64,000 bases of DNA from Nocardia caishijiensis NBRC 108228. Lineage in GTDB: Bacteria > Actinomycetota > Actinomycetes > Mycobacteriales > Mycobacteriaceae. The notes beneath the pieces are model-generated. The model ran no database searches and had not been told where the DNA came from. It saw nothing but the letters and a program-made list of their open reading frames with translations. The position numbers were made by a program, and so were the translations under genes. The DNA lies in assembly GCF_001612825.1 (NCBI RefSeq), contig NZ_BDBE01000025.1:186001-250000 (forward strand), written 5' to 3'. Position 1 is the stretch's first letter, and each line of letters opens with the position of its first letter. Positions 1 to 8,920 of this stretch are shown piece after piece.

Positions 1-2
1 TT

Positions 3-290
3 GCGGTGCCGCGCGGGGGTGCCGACCGGCACGCAGTCGCCGTGCCGCGTGGAGTCTCCGTTCAGTGCGTAGGCGTCACGACGCACGGAACCATGGAGCG
101 GTGCGTGATTGCGGTGCCGCGTGGAGTTGCCGAGCGGCGCGCAGTCGCCGCAACGCACGAAGCTGCCGACCGGCACGCAGTCGCGGTGCCGCGTGGGGTC
201 TCCGTTCGGTGCGTAGGCGTCACGACGCAAGGAACTGCGGAGCGGCGCGCGACTACGGTACCGACCGGGGTCTCCGAGCGGTGCGTGGTC
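3..290 (+). repeat. 36/72-base degenerate tandem repeat
   Basis: The string GCGGTGCCGCGTGGGGTCTC and its variants start at 3, 39, 111, 183 and (more diverged) 255. The last four are spaced exactly 72 bases apart and the first two 36 apart. Each 72-base unit consists of two related 36-base halves, giving 12 codons per half. The units touch with no spacers, so this is a minisatellite-like coding repeat. Confidence 0.8.
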
Positions 291-377
291 GCCGCACGGA
301 CGGGCGCCGCGCCGCCCGCACCTCGCGGCGTCCGATCGACCCGAACTCTCGTCGCCGAACGGATGGGCTCATGGTGA
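3..377 (+). CDS. 3' end of an upstream gene made of 12-residue repeats (partial, uncertain)
   Basis: An open frame enters from the left edge and ends at the TGA inside ATGGTGA, so its stop overlaps the start codon of the permease. That arrangement is what an upstream member of the same ABC operon would show. The visible part is built of degenerate 12-residue units such as AVPRGVSVRCVG and VTTQGTAERRAT, followed by an Ala/Arg/Pro-rich tail. I recognise no domain. It could be a low-complexity C-terminal extension of a glycine-betaine-type ATPase or permease. Because the repeat unit is a multiple of three bases, other frames are open too, so coding is inferred only from the stop/start overlap. 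Confidence 0.4.
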   Translation, partial: AVPRGGADRHAVAVPRGVSVQCVGVTTHGTMERCVIAVPRGVAERRAVAATHEAADRHAVAVPRGVSVRCVGVTTQGTAERRATTVPTGVSERCVVAARTGAAPPAPRGVRSTRTLVAERMGSW

Positions 378-1174
378 CCGCTACTCCGTCCACTCGTCCG
401 GTCGTCGATCTCCCCGCCGCCACAGCTGCTCCGGCGACCCAGCGGCGGGCCGAACTGCTGCGATTGCTCGCGCAGCCGGTGATCGTGCTGATCTTGACCG
501 TCGGGGTGTTGGTGTGGGCGTTTCGGCGTGACCTCACCACCATTCAGCAGGCCAGCATCAGCGTGGGCAATATCGCCGAGGTGACATGGCAGCACGTGCT
601 CATCACGGCGGCGGTCGTCGCGATCGTCGTGGCGATCGCGGTGCCGCTCGGTACCCTGCTCACCCGGCGCCGATTCCACCGTCTCGCCCCGTTTTTCGTC
701 GGCATCGCCAATATCGGGGCGGCGGCGCCCGCGATCGGGTTGATCGTGCTCTGCTATCTGCTCACCCGGACCACCGGGTTCTGGGTGGGGGTGGCGCCGA
801 TCGCGTTCTGTTCGTTGCTGCCGGTGTTGCGCAACACGATCCTCGGCTATCAGCAGGTGGATCCGGCGGTGGTCGACGCCGGTCGCGGCCAGGGCATGTC
901 GGCGGTGCAGGTGTTGCGACGCATCGAGTTCCCGCTCGCCATTCCGTACATCCTCGCCGGGTTGCGCACCTCGCTGGTGCTGGCCGTCGGCACCGCGACG
1001 CTGTCGTTCATGGTGAGCGCGGGTGGACTCGGCATCCTCATCGACACCGGCTACAAACTGCGCGACACCGTCACCCTGACGGTGGGCGCGGTGCTCGCCG
1101 TGGCACTGGCCCTGTTCGTCGACTGGCTCGGCGCGCTGGCCGAACAGTTTCTCGGGCCGAGGGGGCTGCGGTGA
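371..1174 (+). CDS. Osmoprotectant/glycine betaine ABC transporter permease
   Basis: A 267-residue integral membrane permease of the ProW/OpuCB kind, which forms the channel of an importer for compatible solutes such as betaine or choline. Several hydrophobic segments are visible from about residue 35 onward. The binding-protein-dependent transport signature sits in the middle: DAGRGQGMSAVQVLRRIEFP, the EAA-type loop that contacts the ATPase, where permeases of this family have a G after the conserved Ala. ATG 371 is chosen because it overlaps the preceding frame in ATGGTGA; a longer open frame upstream is only repeat sequence. The next gene overlaps by GTGA, so the two are translationally coupled. 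The ATPase must lie left of the window. Confidence 0.87.
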   Translation: MVTATPSTRPVVDLPAATAAPATQRRAELLRLLAQPVIVLILTVGVLVWAFRRDLTTIQQASISVGNIAEVTWQHVLITAAVVAIVVAIAVPLGTLLTRRRFHRLAPFFVGIANIGAAAPAIGLIVLCYLLTRTTGFWVGVAPIAFCSLLPVLRNTILGYQQVDPAVVDAGRGQGMSAVQVLRRIEFPLAIPYILAGLRTSLVLAVGTATLSFMVSAGGLGILIDTGYKLRDTVTLTVGAVLAVALALFVDWLGALAEQFLGPRGLR

Positions 1175-2148
1175 ACAAGAGCAGGTGGTTGCGCGGGCTG
1201 GTCCCGGTCCTCGCGGTGGTGCTCGCCGGATGCGGGCTGCAATCGGGCGGTTCGGTGCCGCTGCCGGTGGGACCGGGCAGCATCACCCCGGTCCCCGAAC
1301 TCGACGGAGTCGCGGTGACGGTGGGGTCCAAGGACTTCACCGAGGCCAACATCCTCGGCTACCTCATCGAATTCGCCCTCACCGCCGCTGGCGCGAACGT
1401 GCGTGACCTGACCAACATCCAGGGCTCCAACAGCTTGCGCGACGCGCAACTCAACGGCCAGATCGACATCGCCTACGACTACACCGGCACCGGCTGGATC
1501 AACTACCTCGGCAACGAGACCCCCGAACCCGACGAACGCAAGCAGTTCGACCTCGTCCGCGACGCCGACCGCGCCGAGCACGACATGGTGTGGGCGGCGA
1601 TGGCACCGATGAACAACACCTACGCCCTGGTCACCAGCAGGCGCACCGCCGAGGAGACCGGGGTGCGCACCCTGTCGGACTACGCGAAACTGCTCGCCGC
1701 CGACCCGGCCGCGGCCGCCACCTGTGTGGGCACCGAGTTCAACGTCCGCCCCGACGGCTACCCCGGCCTGGCCCAGAAATACGGCATCGACGCGGGCACG
1801 GCGCAGAAACAGATCGTGCAGGACGCCCTGGTCTACCAGGCGACCGCCGACGCGAAACAATGCCGCTTCGGCTCCGTCGCCGCCACCGACGGCCGTATAC
1901 CGGCCCTGGACCTGGTGTTGCTCGAAGACGACAAGGGTTTCTTCCCCAAGTACAACGCGGCCCTGGTGATGCACGGTCCCTTCGCCGACGCCAACCCCCG
2001 CGTGGTCGACCTCATGGCCCCGATCTCGGCCCGGCTCACCAACGAGGTCATCACCGAACTCAACCGCCAGGTCGACATCGACGGCCGCGAACCCGCCGAC
2101 GTCGCCCGCGACTGGATGATCGCCGAAGGCCTCGTCACCGCGGGCTGA
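1171..2148 (+). CDS. Osmoprotectant ABC transporter substrate-binding lipoprotein
   Basis: A 325-residue secreted lipoprotein of the OpuAC/ProX family that captures quaternary-amine osmolytes and delivers them to the permease encoded just upstream. The N-terminus has a short basic stretch, a hydrophobic core and a lipobox LAGC, so the mature protein would be anchored through that Cys. VGSKDFTEANILGYLIEFAL is the typical start of the OpuAC fold, followed by the family pattern GQIDIAYDYTGTGW. GTG 1171 overlaps the permease stop in GTGA. A longer upstream frame is a shadow of the permease gene. No terminator is obvious after it. Confidence 0.88.
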   Translation: MNKSRWLRGLVPVLAVVLAGCGLQSGGSVPLPVGPGSITPVPELDGVAVTVGSKDFTEANILGYLIEFALTAAGANVRDLTNIQGSNSLRDAQLNGQIDIAYDYTGTGWINYLGNETPEPDERKQFDLVRDADRAEHDMVWAAMAPMNNTYALVTSRRTAEETGVRTLSDYAKLLAADPAAAATCVGTEFNVRPDGYPGLAQKYGIDAGTAQKQIVQDALVYQATADAKQCRFGSVAATDGRIPALDLVLLEDDKGFFPKYNAALVMHGPFADANPRVVDLMAPISARLTNEVITELNRQVDIDGREPADVARDWMIAEGLVTAG

Positions 2149-2241
2149 CCGACCTCGCGCCCACCTCCCCACGATGTCGACCATCCGGGCCATGATGGAC
2201 GGTGGACACACCGGCACACCGACATCGCTGGGAGGACACGC

Positions 2242-3102
2242 ATGACCATCGCATTCCGCAAGGTGACAGTTCTGGGAACCGGCGTCCTCGGTTCCCAGAT
2301 CGCGTTCCAGACCGCTTTCCACGGCTTCGACGTGACGTCCTACGACATCGACGACAAGGCGATCACCGCCGCCCGCACCCGGTTCGACGAGTTGGCGAAG
2401 ATCTACCAGGGGGAGGTGCCCGGCGCCGACACCGCCGCGACCGAGGCGGCGGCCGCGGGCATCACCCTGACCACCGACCTGGCCGCCTCGGTCGCCGATG
2501 CCGATCTCGTGATCGAGGCGGTGCCCGAGGTGCTGTCCATCAAGCGTGACCTGTACACGAAGCTGGGCACCCTCGCGCCGGAACGCACGGTCTTCGCGAC
2601 CAACTCCTCGACGCTGCTGCCCAGTGACATGGCCGGGTTCACCGGGCGCGCTGATCGTTTCCTCGCCCTGCACTTCGCCAACCACGTCTGGAAGTTCAAC
2701 ACCGCCGAGGTGATGGGCACACCGGACACCGACCCGGACGTGTTCGCCTCGGTGGTGGCGTTCGCCTCCGCCATCGGCATGGTGCCCATCGAAGTGCACA
2801 AGGAGAAAGCGGGATACGTCCTCAATTCCCTGCTCGTACCGTTCCTCAACGCCGGAATGGGCTTGGTCGCGGGCGGTTACGCCGAACCGAAGGCCGTCGA
2901 CGAGACCTGGCGCATCGGTACCGGCGCACCGATGGGCCCGATGCAGATCCTCGACGTCGTCGGTCTCACCACGCCCTACAACATCCTGGCCAACGGCGGC
3001 CCGCAGGAGCAGAAGCTCGCCGAATGGCTGAAGGAGAACTACATCGACCAGGGCAAGCTCGGCCTGTCGACCGGTGAGGGCTTCTACCGATACACCGAAT
3101 GA
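2242..3102 (+). CDS. 3-hydroxyacyl-CoA (3-hydroxybutyryl-CoA) dehydrogenase family protein
   Basis: A 286-residue NAD-dependent oxidoreductase acting on 3-hydroxyacyl-CoA in fatty acid or short-chain acyl-CoA metabolism. The N-terminal Rossmann fold begins VTVLGTGVLGSQIA (GxGxxG, about residues 10-15). The VIEAVPE and NSSTLLPSD motifs of the family follow, and the C-terminal dimer domain starts near GYVLNSLL. The family's catalytic His is expected in the ALHFANHVWKFNTAEV segment; HFANP is usual, so the H after N is a small deviation that may mark a divergent subgroup. ATG 2242 follows a purine-rich GGGAGGA site. It ends at a perfect hairpin shared with the convergent glu operon. Confidence 0.85.
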   Translation: MTIAFRKVTVLGTGVLGSQIAFQTAFHGFDVTSYDIDDKAITAARTRFDELAKIYQGEVPGADTAATEAAAAGITLTTDLAASVADADLVIEAVPEVLSIKRDLYTKLGTLAPERTVFATNSSTLLPSDMAGFTGRADRFLALHFANHVWKFNTAEVMGTPDTDPDVFASVVAFASAIGMVPIEVHKEKAGYVLNSLLVPFLNAGMGLVAGGYAEPKAVDETWRIGTGAPMGPMQILDVVGLTTPYNILANGGPQEQKLAEWLKENYIDQGKLGLSTGEGFYRYTE

Positions 3103-3105
3103 CAC

Positions 3106-3138
3106 GAGCGGGCCCGGTCCATGGGACCGGGCCCGCTC
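3106..3138. terminator. Bidirectional hairpin terminator between convergent genes
   Basis: GAGCGGGCCCGGTCC, a 3-base loop (ATG) and its exact complement form a 15-bp stem. It lies 3 bases after the dehydrogenase stop and 10 bases beyond the stop of the convergent permease gene. No T tract is present, as is common in actinobacteria. Confidence 0.8.
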
Positions 3139-3148
3139 GGTGCAGGGC

Positions 3149-4045
3149 TCACTTCTTGGTGATGTCCACGCCGGGCGCGGCGTCGGTGACGACTGAGTCG
3201 GCCGCCAGCACCGCACCGCCGCCCCGCTTGCGCCGCGACCGCAGCCGCTTCTCCAACCGGGTCGCCAGGAACGACAGCGCGATATTGAGCGAGATCATGA
3301 TGATCGCGACCACCATCAGGGCGGGGATCGTGTTCATCTGCGCCGCGCCCTCCTGCTGACCGGAGCGCACCAGTTCCACATAGGTGATCTGGTAGCCGAG
3401 CGCGGTGTCCTTGAGGACGACGACCATCTGCGAGACCAGGGCGGGCAGCATCGCGGTGATCGCCTGCGGCAGCAGCACCAGCCGCATGAGCTGGGACTTG
3501 CGCATACCGAGCGCGACGGCGGCCTCGGACTGCCCCTTGGGCAGAGACCGGATACCGGCCCGCACGATCTCGGCGATCACCGACGCGTTGTAGATGGTCA
3601 GGGCGATGACCACTGCGGCAAGGGCGAGCTGATCGACCGGGAACACCTTGTAGTCGCCGAACACGGCGAACAGGAAGATCATCAGGATCAGCACCGGAAT
3701 GGCCCGGGCCAGTTCGACGATCGTGCCCGCGACCCAGCGCACCCACGCGTGATCCGACAGGCGGAGAATGCCGAAGGTCATGCCGAAGATCAGCGCGCCG
3801 ACGATCGAGAGCGCCGCCGCGGTGAGCGTGCCCTGCAGACCCGGCAGCAGGTAGGTTTCCCAGACCTCGGCCTCGAGGAACGGCTTCCACTTCTCGGCCG
3901 CGAACTGCCCCTGCCGCTGGAAGGCCAGGAACATCCACACCGCGATCGCGACGAACGCCGCGGCTACCAGGACCGAGTAGATCCAGTGCCGCACCCGGGC
4001 TTTGGGGCCGGGTGCGTCGAACAGAACCGACGCGCCTGCGCTCAC
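3149..4045 (-). CDS. gluD: Glutamate-type amino acid ABC transporter permease GluD
   Basis: A 298-residue His/Glu/Gln/Arg/opine-type permease, one half of the membrane channel of a glutamate importer. Transmembrane segments are seen near residues 22-42, 75-95, 110-130, 140-155 and 235-260. The EAA loop that docks the ATPase reads SEAAVALGMRKSQLMRLVLLP. A Lys/Arg-rich tail (RLRSRRKRGG) follows the last helix. The gene overlaps gluC by GTGA (GTG at 4045). It is the last gene of the operon gluA-gluB-gluC-gluD and ends at the hairpin at 3106-3138. The symbol follows the Corynebacterium naming; substrate specificity is inferred from gene order and family. Confidence 0.85.
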   Translation of the reverse strand: MSAGASVLFDAPGPKARVRHWIYSVLVAAAFVAIAVWMFLAFQRQGQFAAEKWKPFLEAEVWETYLLPGLQGTLTAAALSIVGALIFGMTFGILRLSDHAWVRWVAGTIVELARAIPVLILMIFLFAVFGDYKVFPVDQLALAAVVIALTIYNASVIAEIVRAGIRSLPKGQSEAAVALGMRKSQLMRLVLLPQAITAMLPALVSQMVVVLKDTALGYQITYVELVRSGQQEGAAQMNTIPALMVVAIIMISLNIALSFLATRLEKRLRSRRKRGGGAVLAADSVVTDAAPGVDITKK

Positions 4046-4713
4046 CGGACCACCTCGAATCGCTTGGCCAGCCAGCCGAAGAACAGGCCGGTCGGCAGGG
4101 TGAGGACGACGAAGCCGAGCGCGAAGATCGCACCGATGGCGAGCACGGCCGCTTCGTTCTCGTTCATCTCGCTCATCAGGAACGCGGCCTCACCGACGCC
4201 GATCACCGAGGCGATGGTCGAGTTCTTGGTGAGCGCGATCAGCACGCTGCCCAACGGGGCGATGACCGCCCGGAAGGCCTGTGGCAAGACGATCAGGCGC
4301 AGGTTCTGGGCGAACCCGAAACCCAGCGAGCGGCCCGCCTCGGACTGGCCGATGTGGACCGTGTTGATGCCCGCCCGCAGCGACTCGCAGACGAAAGCCG
4401 CGGTGTAGACGCTCAATCCGATGATCGCCCACCAGTAGTTGTTGTCCTTGATCGAATCACCGGCCAGCTCCCAGTGCAGCGTGGTGTAGAGGCCGAGCGA
4501 GCAGAACACGATGATCAGCGTCAAGGGGGTGTTGCGGAAGATCGACACGTAGGCGGTGCCGACCCACCGGGCGACGGGGATCGGGGACACACGCATTCCG
4601 GCGACGAGGGTGCCGAGGAGCAGGGCGCCGATCGCCGAGAAGAACGTCAGCTTGATGGTCACCCAGAAGGCATCGAGGATTCGGGAGTCATACTCCGAGA
4701 TCAGGTCGAACAC
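4042..4713 (-). CDS. gluC: Glutamate-type amino acid ABC transporter permease GluC
   Basis: A 223-residue inner-membrane permease, partner of GluD. Start is GTG 4713. The first transmembrane segment begins at about residue 13 (DAFWVTIKLTFFSAIGALLL), and FRNTPLTLIIVF is the conserved region that follows in this family. The ATPase-docking loop is SEAGRSLGFGFAQNLRLIVL. The gap to gluB (85 bases) holds a strong hairpin that would reduce read-through, giving more binding protein than channel. It is coupled to gluD by a 4-base overlap. Confidence 0.86.
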   Translation of the reverse strand: MFDLISEYDSRILDAFWVTIKLTFFSAIGALLLGTLVAGMRVSPIPVARWVGTAYVSIFRNTPLTLIIVFCSLGLYTTLHWELAGDSIKDNNYWWAIIGLSVYTAAFVCESLRAGINTVHIGQSEAGRSLGFGFAQNLRLIVLPQAFRAVIAPLGSVLIALTKNSTIASVIGVGEAAFLMSEMNENEAAVLAIGAIFALGFVVLTLPTGLFFGWLAKRFEVVR

Positions 4714-4755
4714 GGACGCGCGTCCTCCGATCGGTGAGAAAGGCCAGCAGGACAG

Positions 4756-4792
4756 ACACCGTCGCGGTGGCGCACGGCCACCGCGACGGTGT
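4756..4792 (-). terminator. Hairpin between gluB and gluC (partial terminator or mRNA stabiliser)
   Basis: A 16-bp perfect stem (ACACCGTCGCGGTGGC with its complement) around a 5-base loop begins 6 bases after the gluB stop. In ABC operons such an intercistronic hairpin usually lets the binding-protein message exceed that of the permeases. Confidence 0.7.
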
Positions 4793-4798
4793 ACGGGA

Positions 4799-5635
4799 TC
4801 AGTAGCGGTCGACCTTCGGCGGCTCGGGGACCTTGAAACCGGTGCCGGGGAAGGACTTCTCCAGCGCGGCCTTCCAGGAACCGTCGGCGATCATCGCCTC
4901 GATCGCGTCGTTGATCTTGGTGCGGGCCTCGCTGTCGCCCTTCTTCAGGCCGATGCCGTACTTCTCGGTGGTGAAGGTCTTGCCGACCAGCTTGTAGGTG
5001 CCAGGTGCCTGCGCGGCGTAACCGGCCAGGATCACGTCGTCGGTGGTCATCGCGTCGATGGCACCGCCACGCAGACCCTCGAGGCACAGCGAGTAGGTGT
5101 CGTAGGTCTGCAGCTGGGCCTGCGGGTAGTTCTTCTCGATGTTCTGCGCCGGGGTGGAACCCTTCACCGAGCAGACCTTCTTGCCCGCGAGCGAGTCGGG
5201 GCCGGTGATGGAGGTGTTGTCGGCACGCACCAGCAGGTCCTGGCCCGCCACGTAGTACGGGCCCGCGAAGTCGACCTTCTCCTTGCGCTTGTCGTTGATC
5301 GAGTAGGTGGCGACGATGAAGTCGACCTGACCGTTCTCGATCATCGTCTCGCGCTGCGCCGACGGGGTTTCCTTGAACGTGATGGCCTCGGGCTTCACAC
5401 CCAGCTTGTCGGCGACGTACTTGGCCACCTCGACATCGAAGCCGCTGTAGCTGCCGTCGGTGTTGCGCAGACCGAGACCCGGCTGGTCGAACTTGATGCC
5501 GATGGTCAGCTTGCCTTCTTTGGCGTGGTCGAGGGCGCTGCCCCCGTCACCACCGCCGCAGGCCGCGGTCACAGTGGCGGCGAGAGCCAGCGCCACGGCA
5601 CCGATGCCGACGCGCACCGCACGATTGATCCTCAT
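4799..5635 (-). CDS. gluB: Glutamate-binding lipoprotein GluB
   Basis: A 278-residue extracellular substrate-binding protein of the SBP_bac_3 family that feeds glutamate or a related amino acid to GluCD. It has a signal peptide with basic start (MRINRAVRVG), a hydrophobic core and the lipobox TAAC at about residue 25, followed by a Gly/Asp-rich linker. The family segments DGSYSGFDVEVAKYVADKLG, PSAQRETMIENGQVDFIVAT and the periplasmic-fold motif GLRGGAIDAM are all present. A terminator-like hairpin follows its stop. It lies 36 bases after gluA. Confidence 0.9.
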   Translation of the reverse strand: MRINRAVRVGIGAVALALAATVTAACGGGDGGSALDHAKEGKLTIGIKFDQPGLGLRNTDGSYSGFDVEVAKYVADKLGVKPEAITFKETPSAQRETMIENGQVDFIVATYSINDKRKEKVDFAGPYYVAGQDLLVRADNTSITGPDSLAGKKVCSVKGSTPAQNIEKNYPQAQLQTYDTYSLCLEGLRGGAIDAMTTDDVILAGYAAQAPGTYKLVGKTFTTEKYGIGLKKGDSEARTKINDAIEAMIADGSWKAALEKSFPGTGFKVPEPPKVDRY

Positions 5636-5671
5636 CGAGTTTCCTTCTCCCTCTTGTGGTGTCGCTACAAG

Positions 5672-6466
5672 TCAGTGGCTGAGAATTTTGCCGAGGAAGT
5701 CCTTGGCGCGATCCGAACTCGGTGCGGTGAAGAACGTTTCCGGCGCCGCGTCCTCGACGACCTCGCCGTCGGCCATGAACAGCACCCGGTCGCCCGCGCG
5801 GCGGGCGAACCCCATCTCGTGGGTGACCACGAGCATCGTCATGCCCTCCTTGGCGAGGGAGACCATCACCTCGAGCACCTCGTTGACCATCTCCGGGTCG
5901 AGCGCCGAGGTCGGCTCGTCGAACAGCATCACCTTCGGATCCATCGCCAGCGACCGCGCGATCGCCACCCGCTGCTGCTGACCGCCGGACAGCTGGGCGG
6001 GGTACTTGTCGGCCTGGTTGGCGATGCCGACCCGGTCGAGCAGCGCGAGCGCGTGCTTGCGGGCCTCGTCCTTCTTGATGCCGCGCACCTTCATCGGCGC
6101 GAGCATCACGTTCTCGAGAATCGTCTTGTGCGCGAACAAATTGAACGATTGGAAGACCATGCCCACCTCGGCGCGCAACGCGGCCAGCGCCTTGCCCTCG
6201 GCGGGCAGATCCACCCCGTCGATGGCGATGCGGCCCGAGTCGATCGGTTCGAGCCGGTTGATGGTGCGGCACAGGGTGGACTTCCCCGAGCCCGAGGGGC
6301 CGAGGACGATCACGACCTGCCCGCGGGGCACTTCCAGGTTGATATTGCGCAGAACGTGGAGCTCACCGAAGTGTTTGTCCACGTTGTGCATCGAGATCAT
6401 CGGCGGCGCGCCTGCAGTGGCAGCGGCGTCGGCTTTCCCGGTCGCGGGTGCGGCGTCGTCGGTCAT
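5672..6466 (-). CDS. gluA: Glutamate ABC transporter ATP-binding protein GluA
   Basis: A 264-residue ATPase that powers the GluBCD importer at the inner face of the membrane. Walker A is GPSGSGKST (about 56-64), the Q-loop VFQSFNLF, the ABC signature LSGGQQQR, Walker [13 protein letters not shown], and the H-loop [22 protein letters not shown] 6466 adds about 22 Ala-rich residues before [12 protein letters not shown]; an internal start there is possible. The frame is open further upstream but without family sequence. It is the first gene of the minus-strand operon and is divergent from miaB, with 167 bases between them. Confidence 0.9.
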   Translation of the reverse strand: MTDDAAPATGKADAAATAGAPPMISMHNVDKHFGELHVLRNINLEVPRGQVVIVLGPSGSGKSTLCRTINRLEPIDSGRIAIDGVDLPAEGKALAALRAEVGMVFQSFNLFAHKTILENVMLAPMKVRGIKKDEARKHALALLDRVGIANQADKYPAQLSGGQQQRVAIARSLAMDPKVMLFDEPTSALDPEMVNEVLEVMVSLAKEGMTMLVVTHEMGFARRAGDRVLFMADGEVVEDAAPETFFTAPSSDRAKDFLGKILSH

Positions 6467-6621
6467 GCTCAGAAACCTTAGGCGTTCTTCGGAGATTTGC
6501 CCTGCTTTCCGTGACTCGCCGTCTCGGCACGCCGAGAAGACATCTGCCGGTAACCGGGCGGCAGCCTCCACGTCGAGGTGGGCCTGTCCGACCGCGACGC
6601 AGGTCACCGGGGCGGTGGCCG

Positions 6622-6627
6622 TACCCT
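6622..6627 (+). promoter_or_regulatory. -10 element for a leaderless miaB transcript
   Basis: TACCCT ends 6 bases before the GTG of miaB. A TANNNT box at this distance places the transcript start at the start codon, the usual leaderless arrangement in mycobacteria and relatives. Confidence 0.45.
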
Positions 6628-6633
6628 GGACGG

Positions 6634-8178
6634 GTGGATTCGAACGGACAGAATGCGACGCACGGCTCGGTCACCGAGGCGCGCACCTACGAGGTCCGCA
6701 CCTTCGGTTGCCAGATGAACGTCCATGATTCCGAACGCTTGTCCGGCCTGCTCGAAGACGCGGGTTATGTGAAGGTCGCGCCGAGCGACACCCCGGATCT
6801 GGTGGTGTTCAACACCTGCGCGGTGCGCGAGAACGCCGACAACAAGCTCTACGGCACCCTCGGGCACCTCGCGCCGGTGAAGCAGGGCAGGCCCGGCATG
6901 CAGATCGCCGTCGGCGGGTGCCTGGCGCAGAAGGACCGTGACACCGTGGTGCGCAAGGCACCGTGGGTGGATGTGGTGTTCGGAACGCACAACATCGGCT
7001 CGCTGCCGGTGCTGCTCGAACGCGCCAGGCACAACGAGCAGGCGCAGGTGGAGATCCTCGAATCGCTCGAGGCCTTTCCTTCGACCCTGCCCGCCAAGCG
7101 TGAGTCGGCGTACGCGGGCTGGGTGTCGATTTCGGTGGGCTGCAACAACACCTGCACCTTCTGCATCGTGCCCGCGCTGCGCGGCAAAGAGGTGGACCGC
7201 CGCCCCGGTGACGTGCTCGCCGAAGTGCGGGCCCTGGTCGACCAGGGTGTGCTCGAGGTGACCCTGCTCGGCCAGAACGTGAACTCCTACGGCGTGAACT
7301 TCGTCGACCCGGAACAGCCGCGCGACCGGGGTGCCTTCGCCCAGTTGCTGCGCGCGACCGGTCGGATCGAGGGGCTCGAACGGGTGCGGTTCACCTCGCC
7401 GCATCCGGCGGAGTTCACCGACGACGTCATCGAGGCGATGGCGCAGACCCCCGCCGTGTGCCCGCAGCTGCACATGCCGTTGCAGTCCGGCTCGGACCGG
7501 GTGCTCAAGGCGATGCGCCGCTCCTACCGCAAGGAGCGCTTCCTCGGCATCATCGACAAGGTGCGCGCCGCGATGCCGCACGCCTCGATCACCACCGACA
7601 TCATCGTCGGCTTCCCCGGCGAGACCGAGGAGGACTTCCAGGAAACCCTCGATGTGGTGCGCCGCGCGCGCTTCACCAGCGCGTACACCTTCCAGTACTC
7701 CAAGCGTCCCGGCACCCCGGCCGCCGAACTGGCCGATCAGGTGCCCAAGGCAGTGGTGCAGGAACGCTACGACCGGCTGATCGCCCTGCAGGAACAGGTG
7801 TCGCTGGAGGAGAACCAGGCGCTGATCGGTACCGAGGTGGAGTTGCTCGTCGCCGAGGGCGCGGGCAAGAAGAACGCGGCGACCGCGCGGATGAGCGGAC
7901 GCGCCCGCGACGGCAGACTGGTGCACTTCCGGCCCGGAGACGAGTCGGGCATCCGGCCCGGTGACCTCGTCGTCGTCGACATCACCGCCGCCGCACCGCA
8001 CCACCTGATCGCCGACGGTGTCGTGAAATCGCATCGCCGCACGCGGGCGGGCGACGCCCACGAGCGGGGCGTCACGCCCAAGACCGCCCCGATCGGCGTC
8101 GGCCTCGGCCTGCCGCGCATCGGTGCGCCCGTCGTGGAGCCGGTGGACAGCGGTTGTTCGACCGGGTGTCCGGCGTGA
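6634..8178 (+). CDS. miaB: tRNA-2-methylthio-N6-dimethylallyladenosine synthase MiaB
   Basis: A 514-residue radical-SAM methylthiotransferase that converts i6A37 into ms2i6A37 in tRNAs, acting after MiaA (encoded at 11.3 kb). The N-terminal UPF0004 domain carries the cluster-binding cysteines in TFGCQMN (C26), NTCAVREN and GGCLAQKD. The radical-SAM triad is CNNTCTFC (C170, C174, C177). A TRAM domain follows, and the last 60 residues are a Lineage-specific tail ending in a Cys-containing [12 protein letters not shown] 6634 is chosen because it lies just before the conserved domain and 6 bases after a TANNNT box. Confidence 0.93.
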   Translation: MDSNGQNATHGSVTEARTYEVRTFGCQMNVHDSERLSGLLEDAGYVKVAPSDTPDLVVFNTCAVRENADNKLYGTLGHLAPVKQGRPGMQIAVGGCLAQKDRDTVVRKAPWVDVVFGTHNIGSLPVLLERARHNEQAQVEILESLEAFPSTLPAKRESAYAGWVSISVGCNNTCTFCIVPALRGKEVDRRPGDVLAEVRALVDQGVLEVTLLGQNVNSYGVNFVDPEQPRDRGAFAQLLRATGRIEGLERVRFTSPHPAEFTDDVIEAMAQTPAVCPQLHMPLQSGSDRVLKAMRRSYRKERFLGIIDKVRAAMPHASITTDIIVGFPGETEEDFQETLDVVRRARFTSAYTFQYSKRPGTPAAELADQVPKAVVQERYDRLIALQEQVSLEENQALIGTEVELLVAEGAGKKNAATARMSGRARDGRLVHFRPGDESGIRPGDLVVVDITAAAPHHLIADGVVKSHRRTRAGDAHERGVTPKTAPIGVGLGLPRIGAPVVEPVDSGCSTGCPA

Positions 8179-8297
8179 GCACCGAGGACCCGGACTCTAC
8201 TACCGGACGTAGTGGGTCGGCTGACGGGCGCGGTGCCGGGGATGGCAGAGTGGAGCCCGGCGCGCACGAGCCGAGCAACCCTGCGGACAGGAGCGAC

Positions 8298-8876
8298 GTG
8301 AACCGGGTGGGCAACGATCAGGAATTCGAGCAGTTCCGCGGCGAACTCGACGCCGTCGAACGGCGCATCGCCGGTGAGATCGACCCCGGCGCACGGGCGA
8401 TGGTGGTGGCGGGCGCGGTGTTCGCCCTGCTCATCTCGCTGATCCTGCCGCACGCCGGAACCGCGCGCGGCTTCGACGTGCTGCTGAACACCGACGCGGC
8501 GCGCCTCGAGCACATCGGGTTGCCCTCGCGCGTCTTCGTCTGGCTGGTGCTCGTGTTCGGCGTCGGCTTCTCGCTGCTGGCCCTGACCACCCGGCGCTGG
8601 GTGCTGGCGTGGCTGGCATGCGCGGGGTCGGCGGTCGCGAGCGTGTTCGGGGTGCTGTCGATCTGGCACCGCCAGACACCGGGCCTCGGCAACTACGAGG
8701 GTGCGGGACCCGGTATCGGCCTGATCCTGGGCACCCTCGCGGTCATGGTCCTCACCTTCCACTGGATCCGGGTGGTGTGGAGTCGCACCGCCGTGCAGTT
8801 GGCCGCCGAGGAACAGCGCCGCAATGCCGCCCGAGAAGCCGAGGAACGCGACCGCAAACGCCTCATGGGTGAGTGA
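8298..8876 (+). CDS. Conserved membrane protein (Rv2732c position)
   Basis: A small membrane protein of unknown function in the position occupied by Rv2732c next to miaB in mycobacteria. From GTG 8298 it has 192 residues: a soluble start (EFEQFRGELDAVERRIAGEI), about four hydrophobic segments (near residues 35-50, 75-95, 100-120 and 135-155), and an Arg/Glu-rich helical C-terminus (AAEEQRRNAAREAEERDRKR). GTG 8298 is preceded by AGGAG with good spacing. The frame also opens at GTG 8175, whose GTGA overlaps the miaB stop; that start would add 41 hydrophilic, low-complexity residues. The two choices cannot be separated by sequence alone. Confidence 0.75.
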   Translation: MNRVGNDQEFEQFRGELDAVERRIAGEIDPGARAMVVAGAVFALLISLILPHAGTARGFDVLLNTDAARLEHIGLPSRVFVWLVLVFGVGFSLLALTTRRWVLAWLACAGSAVASVFGVLSIWHRQTPGLGNYEGAGPGIGLILGTLAVMVLTFHWIRVVWSRTAVQLAAEEQRRNAAREAEERDRKRLMGE

Positions 8877-8877
8877 A

Positions 8878-8914
8878 CGAGAAAACCCCGACCATCGCGG
8901 TCGGGGTTTTCTCG
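8878..8914. terminator. Bidirectional rho-independent-type terminator
   Basis: A 16-bp perfect stem (CGAGAAAACCCCGACC and its complement) with a 5-base loop lies between two convergent genes. The A4/T4 in the stem gives a short T run on both strands. Confidence 0.85.
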
Positions 8915-8920
8915 TTCTCG

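Noticed and set aside
3..290. CRISPR array
   Set aside because: Units abut without unique spacers and are multiples of 12 codons; no cas genes.
1051..3216. 721-residue minus-strand open frame
   Set aside because: Antisense to the binding protein and dehydrogenase genes; composition (Gly/Val/Asp/Arg/His) is the usual shadow of GC-rich codons and no domain is seen.
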